Shown: positions 28,185-36,863 of the stretch, piece by piece
Layout: the number at the start of each line of letters is the position of its first letter
How positions within the stretch are numbered: the first letter of the stretch is position 1
Assembly: GCA_964601265.1 (NCBI GenBank)
Contig: CAZRMT010000003.1
Location: 7,036-71,035, forward strand
Length of the DNA: 64,000 nucleotides
Direction: 5' to 3'
From: UBA4675 sp964601265
Lineage (GTDB): Bacteria > Bacillota > Clostridia > Christensenellales > Borkfalkiaceae
Made by a program: the position numbers and the translations under genes
The notes under the pieces: model-generated
The model's input: only the letters and a program-made list of their open reading frames with translations
Told to the model about the DNA's origin: nothing
Databases searched by the model: none

Positions 28185-29969
28185 ATGGCAGAATTTATGA
28201 ACGGTTTAAAAAGAACCGATTATTGCGGAAAATTTTCGATAAAAGACTTAAATAGACAAGTCGTTATAAACGGCTGGGTACAAAAGAGGAGAAATTTAGG
28301 CGGACTTATCTTCGTCGACGTAAGAGATAAAACGGGGATAGTTCAAGTCGTTTTCAATTCCGAGCAAAACGGTGAGCTTTTTGCAAAAGCGGAACTACTC
28401 AAAAGCGAGTACGTTATCGCCGTTAAAGGAACCGTCGGAGAAAGAGCCAACAAAACTGATAAAATCGCTACGGGCGAAATAGAAATAATCGCAAGCGACC
28501 TTAAAATTTTAGCCGAAGCCGACACCACGCCTTTTGAAATCGTAGACGACACCAAGGCGGGCGAACAGTTAAGGTTAAAGTACAGATACCTCGATTTAAG
28601 GAGACCTACTCTTCAAAATATTTTATCGGTAAGATACGCCATAACCAAGGCGACGAGGGATTATCTGGATAAAATAGGTTTTACCGAAATCGAAACGCCT
28701 ATGCTAGGAAAATCCACGCCCGAGGGAGCAAGAGACTATCTCGTTCCGTCGAGAATTCGTCAAGGCTGTTTTTACGCGCTTCCTCAAAGTCCGCAACTGT
28801 ATAAACAACTTTTAATGATTGCGGGAACGGACAGATATTTTCAAATTACGAAGTGCTTCCGTGACGAAGATTTAAGGGCTAACCGTCAACCCGAGTTTAC
28901 GCAAATCGACTTAGAAATGAGCTTTGTCGAGGACGAAACCGACGTAATGTATCCTATCGAGGAGCTTATCAAGGAAATATTCAAAAAAGCGGGCGGAATA
29001 ACTTTGCCCGAAGGGCATTTCCGCACTATGACTTATAGGCAGGCAATGGACGAATACGGTTCGGACAAACCCGACACGAGATTTGGCTTAAAAATCGTAA
29101 ACGTGTCCGAAATAGTCGCAAACTGCGGATTTAAAGTGTTTACGGACGCCGTTAAAATCGGTAGCGTAAGGTGTATAAACGCCAAAGGTTTGGCGAGCCG
29201 TCTTTCCCGTAAGGAACTAGACGCTTTGGGCGAATTCGTTAAAACGGCGGGCGCGAAAGGGCTTTGCTGGATGACTAAGTTAAACGGCGAATTCAAGTCG
29301 CCTATCGCTAAATTTTTAACGGAAGAGGAGCTAAACGCTATATTTAACGCGACGAACTTCGAGGACGGCGACACGCTTTTATTCGTTGCGGATAAAAACA
29401 ACGCGGTATTCTCTTCGCTCGGCGCGTTAAGACTGCATTTGGCGGACAAATTCGATTTATACGACAAGAGCGAGTTCGATATTTTGTGGGTAACGGAATT
29501 TCCTATGTTCGAATTCAGCGAGGAGGAAAACCGTTTCGTTGCCGTACATCACCCCTTTACCGCCATGAAAGACGAGGATTTAGAGTATCTCGAAACGGAC
29601 AAGGGCAGAATCAGGGCGAAAGCTTACGACCTTGTTATAAACGGACAAGAAGCGGGTGGCGGTTCGATAAGAATTCATAGACGCGACGTACAAGAGAGAG
29701 TTTTCAACGCTTTAGGGTTTACCGAAGAGGACATTAAAAACAAATTCGGATTTTTCGTGGAAGCGTTTAAATACGGCGCTCCTCCGCACGGCGGACTTGC
29801 GTTCGGGCTCGACAGACTTGCAATGCTTTTAACGGGTACGGACAACATAAAAGACGTTATCGCATTCCCCAAGGTGCAAAACGCAAGCTGTTTAATGAGT
29901 AACGCACCCGACGTCGTAGAAGAAAAGCAACTTAACGAGCTCGGTATCGAAATAAAAAAATCCGAGTAG
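28185..29969 (+). CDS. aspS: Aspartate--tRNA ligase
   Basis: The 594-residue class II synthetase is of normal bacterial length. It has an N-terminal OB fold for the anticodon (VVINGWVQKRRNLGGLIFVD), motif 1 ending IETPMLGKSTPEGARDY, motif 2 FRDEDLRANRQPEF, the bacterial GAD insertion domain (about 295-420) and motif 3 GLAFGLDRLAMLL. It charges tRNA-Asp, and possibly tRNA-Asn if the organism uses the indirect route. It is transcribed alone from a consensus promoter; GAGGT precedes the ATG. Confidence 0.97.
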   Translation: MAEFMNGLKRTDYCGKFSIKDLNRQVVINGWVQKRRNLGGLIFVDVRDKTGIVQVVFNSEQNGELFAKAELLKSEYVIAVKGTVGERANKTDKIATGEIEIIASDLKILAEADTTPFEIVDDTKAGEQLRLKYRYLDLRRPTLQNILSVRYAITKATRDYLDKIGFTEIETPMLGKSTPEGARDYLVPSRIRQGCFYALPQSPQLYKQLLMIAGTDRYFQITKCFRDEDLRANRQPEFTQIDLEMSFVEDETDVMYPIEELIKEIFKKAGGITLPEGHFRTMTYRQAMDEYGSDKPDTRFGLKIVNVSEIVANCGFKVFTDAVKIGSVRCINAKGLASRLSRKELDALGEFVKTAGAKGLCWMTKLNGEFKSPIAKFLTEEELNAIFNATNFEDGDTLLFVADKNNAVFSSLGALRLHLADKFDLYDKSEFDILWVTEFPMFEFSEEENRFVAVHHPFTAMKDEDLEYLETDKGRIRAKAYDLVINGQEAGGGSIRIHRRDVQERVFNALGFTEEDIKNKFGFFVEAFKYGAPPHGGLAFGLDRLAMLLTGTDNIKDVIAFPKVQNASCLMSNAPDVVEEKQLNELGIEIKKSE

Positions 29970-30082
29970 GATTCGTTTTAAAAAAATTCAAAATCCAAAA
30001 ATAATTTTTTTAAAACTATTGACAAAAAAAACGCAGTGTGATAACTTATAATGTAGTATGGATTTTTATGATGAGGGCGGAT

Positions 30083-30229
30083 ATGGACGAAAATAAAAAA
30101 GAATACGTACAACCTGTTGTAGAAATTGAATACTTTGACGACGTGTCCCTTTGCGATAATTCTAGCTCGAGGGCAAGTAATTGGATTGTGCCGGGAATTG
30201 ACGACCCCGATAATCCTTTTGCTTATTGA
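30083..30229 (+). CDS. Short orphan peptide with RiPP-precursor-like composition
   Basis: The 48-residue peptide starts MDENKKEYVQPVVEIEYF and ends in a Ser-rich then Asp/Pro-rich tail with one Cys and an aromatic C-terminus. The N-terminal pattern (Lys-rich, Y-x-x-P-x-x-E, then D-x-V/S) resembles a common Clostridia peptide family and some lasso-peptide leaders. The ATG at 30083 follows GAGGGCGG at a short distance. A TTGACA at 30019-30024 and TATAAT at 30047-30052 lie upstream, but with a 22-bp spacer. A perfect terminator follows at once, so this is a single-gene unit. No maturation enzyme or transporter is adjacent, so the RiPP idea is unproven. Confidence 0.6.
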   Translation: MDENKKEYVQPVVEIEYFDDVSLCDNSSSRASNWIVPGIDDPDNPFAY

Positions 30230-30249
30230 TAAGTAGAGAGTGTGCTTTA

Positions 30250-30276
30250 CGCCTTGATTATTCAAGGCGTTTTTTT
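30250..30276 (+). terminator. Intrinsic terminator after the orphan peptide gene
   Basis: Perfect 8-bp stem CGCCTTGA/TCAAGGCG with loop TTAT, followed by seven T at 30270-30276. Confidence 0.88.
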
Positions 30277-30287
30277 ATGAGGTAGAA

Positions 30288-30731
30288 ATGTATTTTAACG
30301 ATTTAAAAGTAGGATTAAGTAAAGAATTAAAAAGCGTTACGGTAGAAAAGGATAAAATGAAGGAGTTTGCCCGTTTTTACGACGATATACCGTTGCATAC
30401 CGACGAGGAATACGCAAAAAACACTCCTTTCAAGCAAATAATCGCTCCCGGTATGTTTTCCTTTTTGTCCGTTTGGGCGGAATATTTAAAGGTTGATTTT
30501 TTCGGAGAAGAACTGCTTGCGGGCAAGTCCACGAAAGTGGAATGGTTTAAACCCGTTTTCGCTTGCGACGAATTAAAGGGCGTTGCGAGAGTTACCTCTC
30601 TTACCGAGCGTAACGAAAAAAATGGAATAGCCGAAGTTACCATAGAGGTTTTTAATCAAACGGGCGAACTTGTTTTGTCCAGCGTTACCGAGGCTATAAT
30701 AAAAAAGAGAACGAACGCCGAAAAGCAATAA
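30288..30731 (+). CDS. MaoC-like hot-dog fold hydratase
   Basis: The 147-residue protein has a single hot-dog domain. The MaoC/(R)-hydratase signature is FARFYDDIPLHTDEEYAKNT followed by FKQIIAPGM; the Asp and His of DDIPLHTD correspond to the catalytic pair that hydrates trans-2-enoyl thioesters. Substrates in this organism are unknown: no fatty-acid or PHA genes lie nearby. GAGGTAGAA precedes the ATG, just after the terminator of the peptide gene, so its own promoter is not obvious and read-through may supply it. Confidence 0.8.
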   Translation: MYFNDLKVGLSKELKSVTVEKDKMKEFARFYDDIPLHTDEEYAKNTPFKQIIAPGMFSFLSVWAEYLKVDFFGEELLAGKSTKVEWFKPVFACDELKGVARVTSLTERNEKNGIAEVTIEVFNQTGELVLSSVTEAIIKKRTNAEKQ

Positions 30732-30747
30732 AATTCGGCGTTTTTTT
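30714..30747 (+). terminator. Intrinsic terminator overlapping the end of the MaoC-like gene
   Basis: Stem AACGCCGAA (30714-30722) with TTCGGCGTT (30734-30742), then T to 30747. The left arm is inside the coding region. Confidence 0.8.
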
Positions 30748-30855
30748 CTTTAAAAGAGTAAAAATAAAAAAATTTAAATTTATTTTAAAAAATTTTCGAT
30801 AAAAAAAAGGAAATTCGACAAAAAGCGGGTATTTATATAAGTGGGGGGGATAAAT

Positions 30856-31878
30856 ATGACCGTAAGAGAAAAAACTCAGGAAATCGAAAGAAAGACTTTA
30901 AGCGTTTACGCCTCTTTTTCGGATAATTCCAACGAAAGGGAACGTGCGGAAGAAGAATGTCCTATGCGTACCTGTTTTCAGCGGGATAGGGACAGAATTA
31001 TTTATTCCAAAGCGTTTAGGCGACTAAAAAACAAAACCCAAGTGTTTTTTTCGCCCGAAGGCGACCATTACATAACGAGACTTACGCACACTTTGGACGT
31101 TGCGCAAGTGGCTCGTTCCATAGCCCGCGGACTTTCTTTAAACGAAGACTTGGCAGAAGCCATAGCGCTCGGTCACGATTTAGGGCACACCCCGTTCGGT
31201 CACGCAGGTGAGCGGACGCTTAATTCCATAAGCGGTCATTTCGAACACAACGAGCAGTCTATAAGAGTTGTGGAAAAACTCGAAAACGACGGAAAGGGGT
31301 TAAACTTAACCGAAAAGGTGAAAAACGGCATATTAAACCACAAAAAAAGCGGAAATCCGTCCACGCTCGAAGGACAAGCCGTGTCTATGGCGGATAGAAT
31401 AGCTTACTTAAATCACGATATAGACGACGCGATACGCGCGGGCGTTATAACCGAAAAGGACTTGCCCGAGGACGCAATAAAACTTGGCAGAACGTCGGGC
31501 GAGAGAATAAACACGATGATAACCGCCATTTACGAGCAAAGCCTCGGCAAGGACAAGCTCGCAATGACTAGCGAAGTGTCGTTAGCTACCGACAACGTAA
31601 GAAGTTTTATGTTTGAAAAAGTGTATTTCAATTCCATAGCCAAAAAGGAAGAAGAAAGAGCTTTAAGAATGATAAACGCCTTATACGGGCATTATAAAGA
31701 AAAACCCGAAGCTATGCCAAAGCTTTATAAAAAGCTTTTAGACGAGGGCGAAAGTTTAGATACTTGCATATGCGACTATATTTCTTCCATGACGGACAGA
31801 TACGCCGTATATGTTTTTGAAGAATTATTTATTCCGCATTGTTTTTATATAAAGGACGAAGATGGAGAAAAACGATAA
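30856..31878 (+). CDS. dgt: Deoxyguanosine triphosphohydrolase-like HD protein
   Basis: The 340-residue protein has the HD hydrolase motif: H in RLTHTLDVAQVARSIAR, the HD pair in ALGHDLGHTPFGHAGE, and a distal Asp in YLNHDIDDAIRAG. It hydrolyses dGTP (and perhaps other dNTPs) to the nucleoside and tripolyphosphate. The segment RDRIIYSKAFRRLKNKTQVF is typical of the family. The ATG at 30856 is chosen over the GTG at 30841 because the run of seven G at 30843-30849 works as the ribosome binding site. It overlaps dnaG by 17 bp and leads the dgt-dnaG-rpoD cluster common in Clostridia. Confidence 0.9.
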   Translation: MTVREKTQEIERKTLSVYASFSDNSNERERAEEECPMRTCFQRDRDRIIYSKAFRRLKNKTQVFFSPEGDHYITRLTHTLDVAQVARSIARGLSLNEDLAEAIALGHDLGHTPFGHAGERTLNSISGHFEHNEQSIRVVEKLENDGKGLNLTEKVKNGILNHKKSGNPSTLEGQAVSMADRIAYLNHDIDDAIRAGVITEKDLPEDAIKLGRTSGERINTMITAIYEQSLGKDKLAMTSEVSLATDNVRSFMFEKVYFNSIAKKEEERALRMINALYGHYKEKPEAMPKLYKKLLDEGESLDTCICDYISSMTDRYAVYVFEELFIPHCFYIKDEDGEKR

Positions 31879-33625
31879 TTTTATCGAACGGGTAAAACAA
31901 GAAAATAACATAGTCGACGTTATAGGCTCGTACACCGTAATAAAGCGTAGCGGAGGCAATTATTGGGCTAGATGTCCCCTTCCGGGGCATAGCGAACGCA
32001 CGCCGTCCTTTTGCATAAACGAAGAGGGGCAGTTTTATAAGTGTTTCGGTTGCGGTAAAGGGGGCGACGTAATAAAGTTCGTTCAAGAAATGGAAAGCGT
32101 CGAGTTTCCCGTCGCCGTAAAAATTCTTGCCGACCGAGCGGGGCTTGCGATGCCCGAAATGAAATTTGCCAAAGAAGACGCTCTCCCCAAAGAGGACAGA
32201 GAGCGACTTTATAAGCTTTTAAAGGATACGGCTTTATTTTACGTACACAACTTGCCAAATGCGGAAAAACACCTAAATTACCTCGAAAAACGCCATATAG
32301 ACGTAGATACGATAAAAGCTTTCGGTCTCGGAGCTTCGCTAGACTACGATACTCTCCCGAAATATTTAGCCGAAAAGGGGTATACTTACGAAGAGATGAT
32401 TTCTTGCGGAGTGGTATTCAAAAACGACCGAGGACAGTACGTCGACAGTCAGGCGAAACGGCTGATAATTCCCATAATCGACAATTTCGGCAAAGTAATC
32501 GCATTCGGCGGAAGGTGGCTTGAAAAGACCGACAAGGCGAAATACAAAAACACGACCGAAACCAAGTTGTTTATAAAGAATAAAACTTTATTCAATATGA
32601 ACAACCTGAAAAAATACAAAAACGAAGTCGGCACCGTAGACAATATAATTATAGTCGAAGGGTATATGGACGCGATAAGCGTGTATAAAGCGGGCGTAAA
32701 AAACGTGGTTGCAAGTATGGGAACGTCGCTTACGGTTCAGCAAGCGAAATTGCTTAAAAGGTATTCTGACAGAGTAACCATTTGTTACGACGGCGATTCC
32801 GCGGGGCAAAAGGGCGCCATTCGAGGGTTGGAAATATTAAAAAACGAGGGAATAGACGTAAAAATCGCTTCTATCCCGAACAACGACGACCCCGACGACG
32901 TAATAAACAAATACGGCGTAGAGCGGTTTAAGGAAATAATAAAATCGGCAAAAACCCTGCCAAGGTTCAAGCTCGATATTTTGGATTCCCGTTTCGGCGA
33001 AAACTCACCGCTCCCCGACAAAAACAAACTGATAGCGTTGTCGCTCAAAGTCATAAAAGAGTGCCCGACCGTTTCCGAACAAGAGGAGCTTTTAAAAGAG
33101 CTTCGCGACAAAACGAAAATCACTTACGAAAGTTTAAAGCGTGATTTGGAAAACGCCGAAGGGAGTTCTAAGCCGATTGACGATTTCGTGCCGATAATTC
33201 CCATAGAGGCGTCGGACAGAGAAAAGCAAGCTCAAAGGTTTATAATAAATTGCGTGTTACTCGGTAAAGAGTACGCCAAAGACGTGGATTTAATGGATTT
33301 CGTGTACGCAAACGAAACGCTTACGAAGTTGGCGGAATTAGTGGCGGACGGCGTAAAAAAAGAGGAACTCGGCGGACGTTTCGACAGCGAGCAGTTAACC
33401 GAGATAAACTTGGTTTTAATCAGCGGAGAAAACGTTTTTTCGGGTAAAGGCGAAAGAAAATATTTCGACGACTGTTTAAGGGTTTTAAAAATAGAAGAAA
33501 TCGAAAACGAGTTAAAAGCGTTAATCGACGCGCACGATAAGGAAACCGATATTACGGTAAGAAAAAGTTTAGAACAATCTATAAACGACAAAACAATAAA
33601 ATTAACAAGGCTTAAAGAACAATAA
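31862..33625 (+). CDS. dnaG: DNA primase DnaG
   Basis: The 587-residue protein makes RNA primers at the replication fork. The N-terminal CHC2 zinc finger reads CPLPGHSERTPSFC then FKCFGCGKGGD-like CFGCGKGGD. The catalytic TOPRIM domain has IIIVEGYMDAISVYKAG with the key Glu and VTICYDGDSAGQKGA with the DxD pair. The C-terminal region (about 430-587) is helical and would bind the helicase DnaB/DnaC. The start overlaps dgt. A 26-bp tandem duplication spans the stop codon. Confidence 0.96.
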   Translation: MEKNDNFIERVKQENNIVDVIGSYTVIKRSGGNYWARCPLPGHSERTPSFCINEEGQFYKCFGCGKGGDVIKFVQEMESVEFPVAVKILADRAGLAMPEMKFAKEDALPKEDRERLYKLLKDTALFYVHNLPNAEKHLNYLEKRHIDVDTIKAFGLGASLDYDTLPKYLAEKGYTYEEMISCGVVFKNDRGQYVDSQAKRLIIPIIDNFGKVIAFGGRWLEKTDKAKYKNTTETKLFIKNKTLFNMNNLKKYKNEVGTVDNIIIVEGYMDAISVYKAGVKNVVASMGTSLTVQQAKLLKRYSDRVTICYDGDSAGQKGAIRGLEILKNEGIDVKIASIPNNDDPDDVINKYGVERFKEIIKSAKTLPRFKLDILDSRFGENSPLPDKNKLIALSLKVIKECPTVSEQEELLKELRDKTKITYESLKRDLENAEGSSKPIDDFVPIIPIEASDREKQAQRFIINCVLLGKEYAKDVDLMDFVYANETLTKLAELVADGVKKEELGGRFDSEQLTEINLVLISGENVFSGKGERKYFDDCLRVLKIEEIENELKALIDAHDKETDITVRKSLEQSINDKTIKLTRLKEQ

Positions 33626-33642
33626 AATTAACAAGGCTTAAA
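33594..33642 (+). repeat. 26-bp tandem duplication at the end of dnaG
   Basis: CAATAAAATTAACAAGGCTT and the following AAAGAA (33594-33619) are repeated at once from 33620, identical for 23 bases. The first copy encodes the end of DnaG and its stop; the second lies in the gap before rpoD. 26 is not a multiple of three, so the duplication may have changed the original C-terminus. Confidence 0.9.
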
Positions 33643-33662
33643 AACGGAGGATAAATATAAAA

Positions 33663-34748
33663 ATGATGATTGAAAAAAAATCGGATTTAAAAACGGCAGA
33701 CGCCGAAAACGTCGGGCAAGTTCTTGAAACGTTAAAGAGCGAGTTTGCCAAAAAAGGCAGTATAGAAACGGAAGTTTTGTACGACAAACTTGCAGGCTTT
33801 ACCATAAGTTCGGAGGACATCGACGTTATTATCAACGGCTTAACGGCTAGCGGGATAAAAATCGTGGACAATTCCAAGGAGGAAAAAATATCCTACGACG
33901 ACTTATTAAAAGAAATAAGCCTTGACGACCCCGTAAAAATGTATTTAAAGGACATAGGCAGGGTTCAACTTTTGACGATAGAGCAAGAAACCGAGCTTGC
34001 AAAACGTATGGCGGACGGAGACGAAGAGGCTAAAAAAAGGCTTTCCGAAGCCAATTTGAGGCTTGTTGTTTCCATTGCCAAAAGATACGTCGGTAGAGGT
34101 ATGCAACTTTTGGATTTAATCCAAGAGGGGAATTTGGGACTTATGAAAGCGGTTGAAAAATTCGACTACACCAAAGGATTTAAGTTTTCTACTTACGCCA
34201 CTTGGTGGATAAGACAGGCTATCACGAGAGCCATTGCGGATCAGGCGAGAACTATAAGAATTCCCGTGCATATGGTAGAAACCATCAATAGACAAATAAG
34301 GGTTGCCAGAACCTTAACGCAAAAACTAGGCAGAGAACCCACCGCAAGCGAAATTGCGGAAGAAATGGGTACGACGGAAGCCAAGGTTATGGAAATACAA
34401 AAAATTGCCCAAGACCCCGTTTCGTTGGAAACGCCTATCGGCGAGGAAGAGGACAGCCATTTAGGCGATTTTATCGAGGACAACACCACTAATTCGCCGA
34501 GCGAAATAGTTGCTCAATCCATGCTTAAATCTCAGCTTAAACAAGTTTTAAACACGTTAACGCCGAGAGAGGAAAAGGTGTTAAGATTGAGGTTCGGTTT
34601 AGACGACGGCAGACAAAGAACGCTTGAAGAAGTCGGAAAAGAGTTCAACGTTACCAGAGAAAGAATAAGACAGATAGAGGCGAAGGCTTTAAGAAAGTTA
34701 AGGCATCCTTCTCGTAGCAAGCAATTAAAGGAATACTACAATAGTTAA
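33663..34748 (+). CDS. rpoD: RNA polymerase primary sigma factor (SigA)
   Basis: The 361-residue sigma-70 factor has a short region 1.1, region 1.2 with DPVKMYLKDIGRVQLL, region 2 with LRLVVSIAKRYVGRGMQL then YATWWIRQAI (the -10 contact), region 3, and region 4 with the helix-turn-helix TLEEVGKEFNVTRERIRQIE that binds the -35 box. It recognises the TTGACA/TATAAT promoters seen throughout this window. Two adjacent ATG codons (33663, 33666) follow GGAGG. Confidence 0.97.
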   Translation: MMIEKKSDLKTADAENVGQVLETLKSEFAKKGSIETEVLYDKLAGFTISSEDIDVIINGLTASGIKIVDNSKEEKISYDDLLKEISLDDPVKMYLKDIGRVQLLTIEQETELAKRMADGDEEAKKRLSEANLRLVVSIAKRYVGRGMQLLDLIQEGNLGLMKAVEKFDYTKGFKFSTYATWWIRQAITRAIADQARTIRIPVHMVETINRQIRVARTLTQKLGREPTASEIAEEMGTTEAKVMEIQKIAQDPVSLETPIGEEEDSHLGDFIEDNTTNSPSEIVAQSMLKSQLKQVLNTLTPREEKVLRLRFGLDDGRQRTLEEVGKEFNVTRERIRQIEAKALRKLRHPSRSKQLKEYYNS

Positions 34749-34760
34749 GGATTACCGTAA

Positions 34761-35417
34761 ATGAAAAAGCGTTTCGAAACTATTTTTTCGGTGATACCCG
34801 CTTGTTCGGTTTTTGCGGACGTCGGGTGCGACCACGGTATAATATCCTTTCAAATGCTGAAAACGGGCAAGTGCGACAAGCTTTACTACGGCGACGTATC
34901 GGCTCCCAGCTTAAAAAAAGCCGAAAAATTATTAAGCGTTTTCGGTGAAAAAGCAGTCGGAATTTGTTGCGACGGGCTTAAAGATTTTCCCTTTTGCGAT
35001 TGCGTTTTAATTGCGGGAATGGGCGGAGAGAATATAATAGACATAATCGACCAAGCCCCCTTTTATCCCGAAACTTTTATTTTGCAACCTATGAAAAACA
35101 GCGACAAGGTGAGAAGAAAATTGACCGAAAAAACTTACCGTATCGTCCGTGATTTTAAGTTTTTCGAGGGCGGAATATATTACGACTTGATATTAGCCGA
35201 ACGAGGGCAAGGGTTTTTGACCGAGGAAGAAATTAAGTACGGAAAAGAAAATCTTGAAAACCCGAGCGTTGATTTTTTAAACTTTTTAAAGGAAGAAATA
35301 GCCGAAAAAGAACGTATAGCCACGTTTTTAACGGAAGAAAAGCAAAAAAAGCATCTTTTAAAACTAGAAGAGGAGAAAAAACTTTATGAACGCTTACGAG
35401 CTAAAAAACAAGCTTAA
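34761..35417 (+). CDS. trmK: tRNA (adenine(22)-N1)-methyltransferase TrmK
   Basis: The 218-residue protein has a Rossmann methyltransferase core: FADVGCDHGIIS (motif I, SAM binding), YYGDVSAPSL (acidic motif II) and LIAGMGGENIIDI, which is diagnostic for TrmK. Residues after about 155 form a helical, Lys/Glu-rich C-terminal coiled coil. It methylates A22 of tRNA. It follows rpoD by 12 bp and overlaps the Nif3-like gene by 32 bp, the usual order in Firmicutes. Confidence 0.92.
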   Translation: MKKRFETIFSVIPACSVFADVGCDHGIISFQMLKTGKCDKLYYGDVSAPSLKKAEKLLSVFGEKAVGICCDGLKDFPFCDCVLIAGMGGENIIDIIDQAPFYPETFILQPMKNSDKVRRKLTEKTYRIVRDFKFFEGGIYYDLILAERGQGFLTEEEIKYGKENLENPSVDFLNFLKEEIAEKERIATFLTEEKQKKHLLKLEEEKKLYERLRAKKQA

Positions 35418-36135
35418 CGAGTATTACCCCTTTTCCACGGTAGACGAAATTGCCAAAAGCGGTTACGTTGACAACAGCGGAGTTATTTGCGAGGGTGAAA
35501 GCGATAAAATTTGTTTCACGCTCGATTTAACGGATAAGGCGCTAGATTACGCTATAAAAAACGGCTGTTTTTTAATGGTTACTCATCATCCCGTGATTTT
35601 TACGTCCGTAAGGAGCGTTAAAGGCGTTTTGGCGAGAGCGATAAAAAACGGAGTGGGAATAGTGTCTATGCACCTTCCCGCCGATTACGCCCCGAAAGGC
35701 GTCGACTATTACTTGGCGGAAGTTTTGGGCGGGAAAACGGCTAAAACGCTTGAAAATCTTGCAAACGGTTCGGCTTACGGCAGGTTGTTTGAAATAGAAA
35801 AAACCGCCTTGTCCGCTTTTGCCGAAAGCGTTCGTGAAAAACTAGGTTGTGTGAATTTATCCGTTTTCGGCGAAAACGGCGAAATAAAAAAAGTCGCTTC
35901 TTTTTGCGGAGCGGGGCTTGACGAAGAAAGTTTGGCGTTAGCGAAAGATGCGGACGTGATAGTGTCCGCGGACGTTAAGCACCACGTTATTTTACAGCTT
36001 GTAAATCAAGGTAAACGTTTGGTAATGCCCACGCATTACGCCACCGAAAATTACGGCTTTAAAAAAATATCGCAAGATATGGAAAAAGTCTTAAAAGAAA
36101 AAATTTATTATTATGAAGAAAACACTCTTTTATAA
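35386..36135 (+). CDS. Nif3-like dinuclear metal centre protein (YqfO family)
   Basis: The 249-residue protein has the family metal-binding residues: MVTHHPVIF with two His, VSMHLPADYAPKGVDYYLAE with His and Asp, and near the end VMPTHYATENYG with His and Glu. Such proteins form toroidal hexamers with two metals per subunit; the activity in Bacteria is debated (GTP cyclohydrolase I type 2-like naming is doubtful). It lacks the long inserted PII-like domain of B. subtilis YqfO. Confidence 0.9.
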   Translation: MNAYELKNKLNEYYPFSTVDEIAKSGYVDNSGVICEGESDKICFTLDLTDKALDYAIKNGCFLMVTHHPVIFTSVRSVKGVLARAIKNGVGIVSMHLPADYAPKGVDYYLAEVLGGKTAKTLENLANGSAYGRLFEIEKTALSAFAESVREKLGCVNLSVFGENGEIKKVASFCGAGLDEESLALAKDADVIVSADVKHHVILQLVNQGKRLVMPTHYATENYGFKKISQDMEKVLKEKIYYYEENTLL

Positions 36136-36149
36136 GGAGGACAAACGAT

Positions 36150-36854
36150 ATGAACGATAAACTAAAAAAAATTCTCGAATATCAAGAGATTGATAGCGAG
36201 TTAAACGTTGTGGAAAAGGAATTGCACGACAACCCCGTAAGAAAGGAATATATGGTAAACGGCAAAAAACTTTCCAACGTCAGCGAAAAAGTTTCCGCTT
36301 ACGAAAAGAAAGCGGGCGACCTCATTGCTTTACACAACGGCATAGAAGACAAGAAAGCCGTCGTAGAGGAAGAAATCAGGCAGATAGAAAAATCCGTCGC
36401 CGAATGTGAGGACGAAGTCGGCGCAAGGTATCTGAAAGAGCAGAGCAAGGCTTTAATTGCTCAACTTGACGTTTTAACCACGGAAAGCGAAGAACTTTCT
36501 GCGGAAATAAATTCGTTGCTCGGCGAGTATTCCGTTTACACCAAGGACGTAAAGCAAGCCAAGGAGTCCTACCTGAAAATTAAACCCGAATACGATAAAC
36601 TCGTGTCCGAAGCGAATAAAAAGCGTGAAGAAATAAACAAAAGGCTTGAAGAAAAGGGCAAGGAAGTCGAGGAATCCGTTTTGGATAAATACCTTGCCAA
36701 GAAAAGGGAACAACCTTTTTCAAAAATTTTATACAAATGCGAAGGAGATTTTTGTTCGCACTGCAACCAAGAGTTGTCGGGGCTGGCAAAGTCGAAACTT
36801 GCGGATAATTCCGTGATAGAATGTGAAAACTGTCATAAATTACTTTATAGTTAG
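36150..36854 (+). CDS. Coiled-coil protein with C-terminal C4 zinc ribbon
   Basis: The 234-residue protein is almost entirely helical coiled coil (about 10-185) and ends with a zinc ribbon: CSHCNQELSGLAKSKL and CENCHKLLYS give two CxxC pairs. The family lies next to Nif3-like genes in many Bacteria and is thought to bind nucleic acids, but no activity is assigned. Ribosome binding site AAGGAGG. Confidence 0.87.
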   Translation: MNDKLKKILEYQEIDSELNVVEKELHDNPVRKEYMVNGKKLSNVSEKVSAYEKKAGDLIALHNGIEDKKAVVEEEIRQIEKSVAECEDEVGARYLKEQSKALIAQLDVLTTESEELSAEINSLLGEYSVYTKDVKQAKESYLKIKPEYDKLVSEANKKREEINKRLEEKGKEVEESVLDKYLAKKREQPFSKILYKCEGDFCSHCNQELSGLAKSKLADNSVIECENCHKLLYS

Positions 36855-36863
36855 GAGAATAAA

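Noticed and set aside
30019..30052. TTGACA and TATAAT before the orphan peptide as a standard promoter
   Set aside because: The spacer is 22 bp, too long for a normal SigA promoter; mentioned only in the peptide entry.
30843..30849. Seven-G run before dgt as a third phase-variable site
   Set aside because: It is shorter and fits a G-rich ribosome binding site six bases before the ATG; length change might affect translation but the case is weak.
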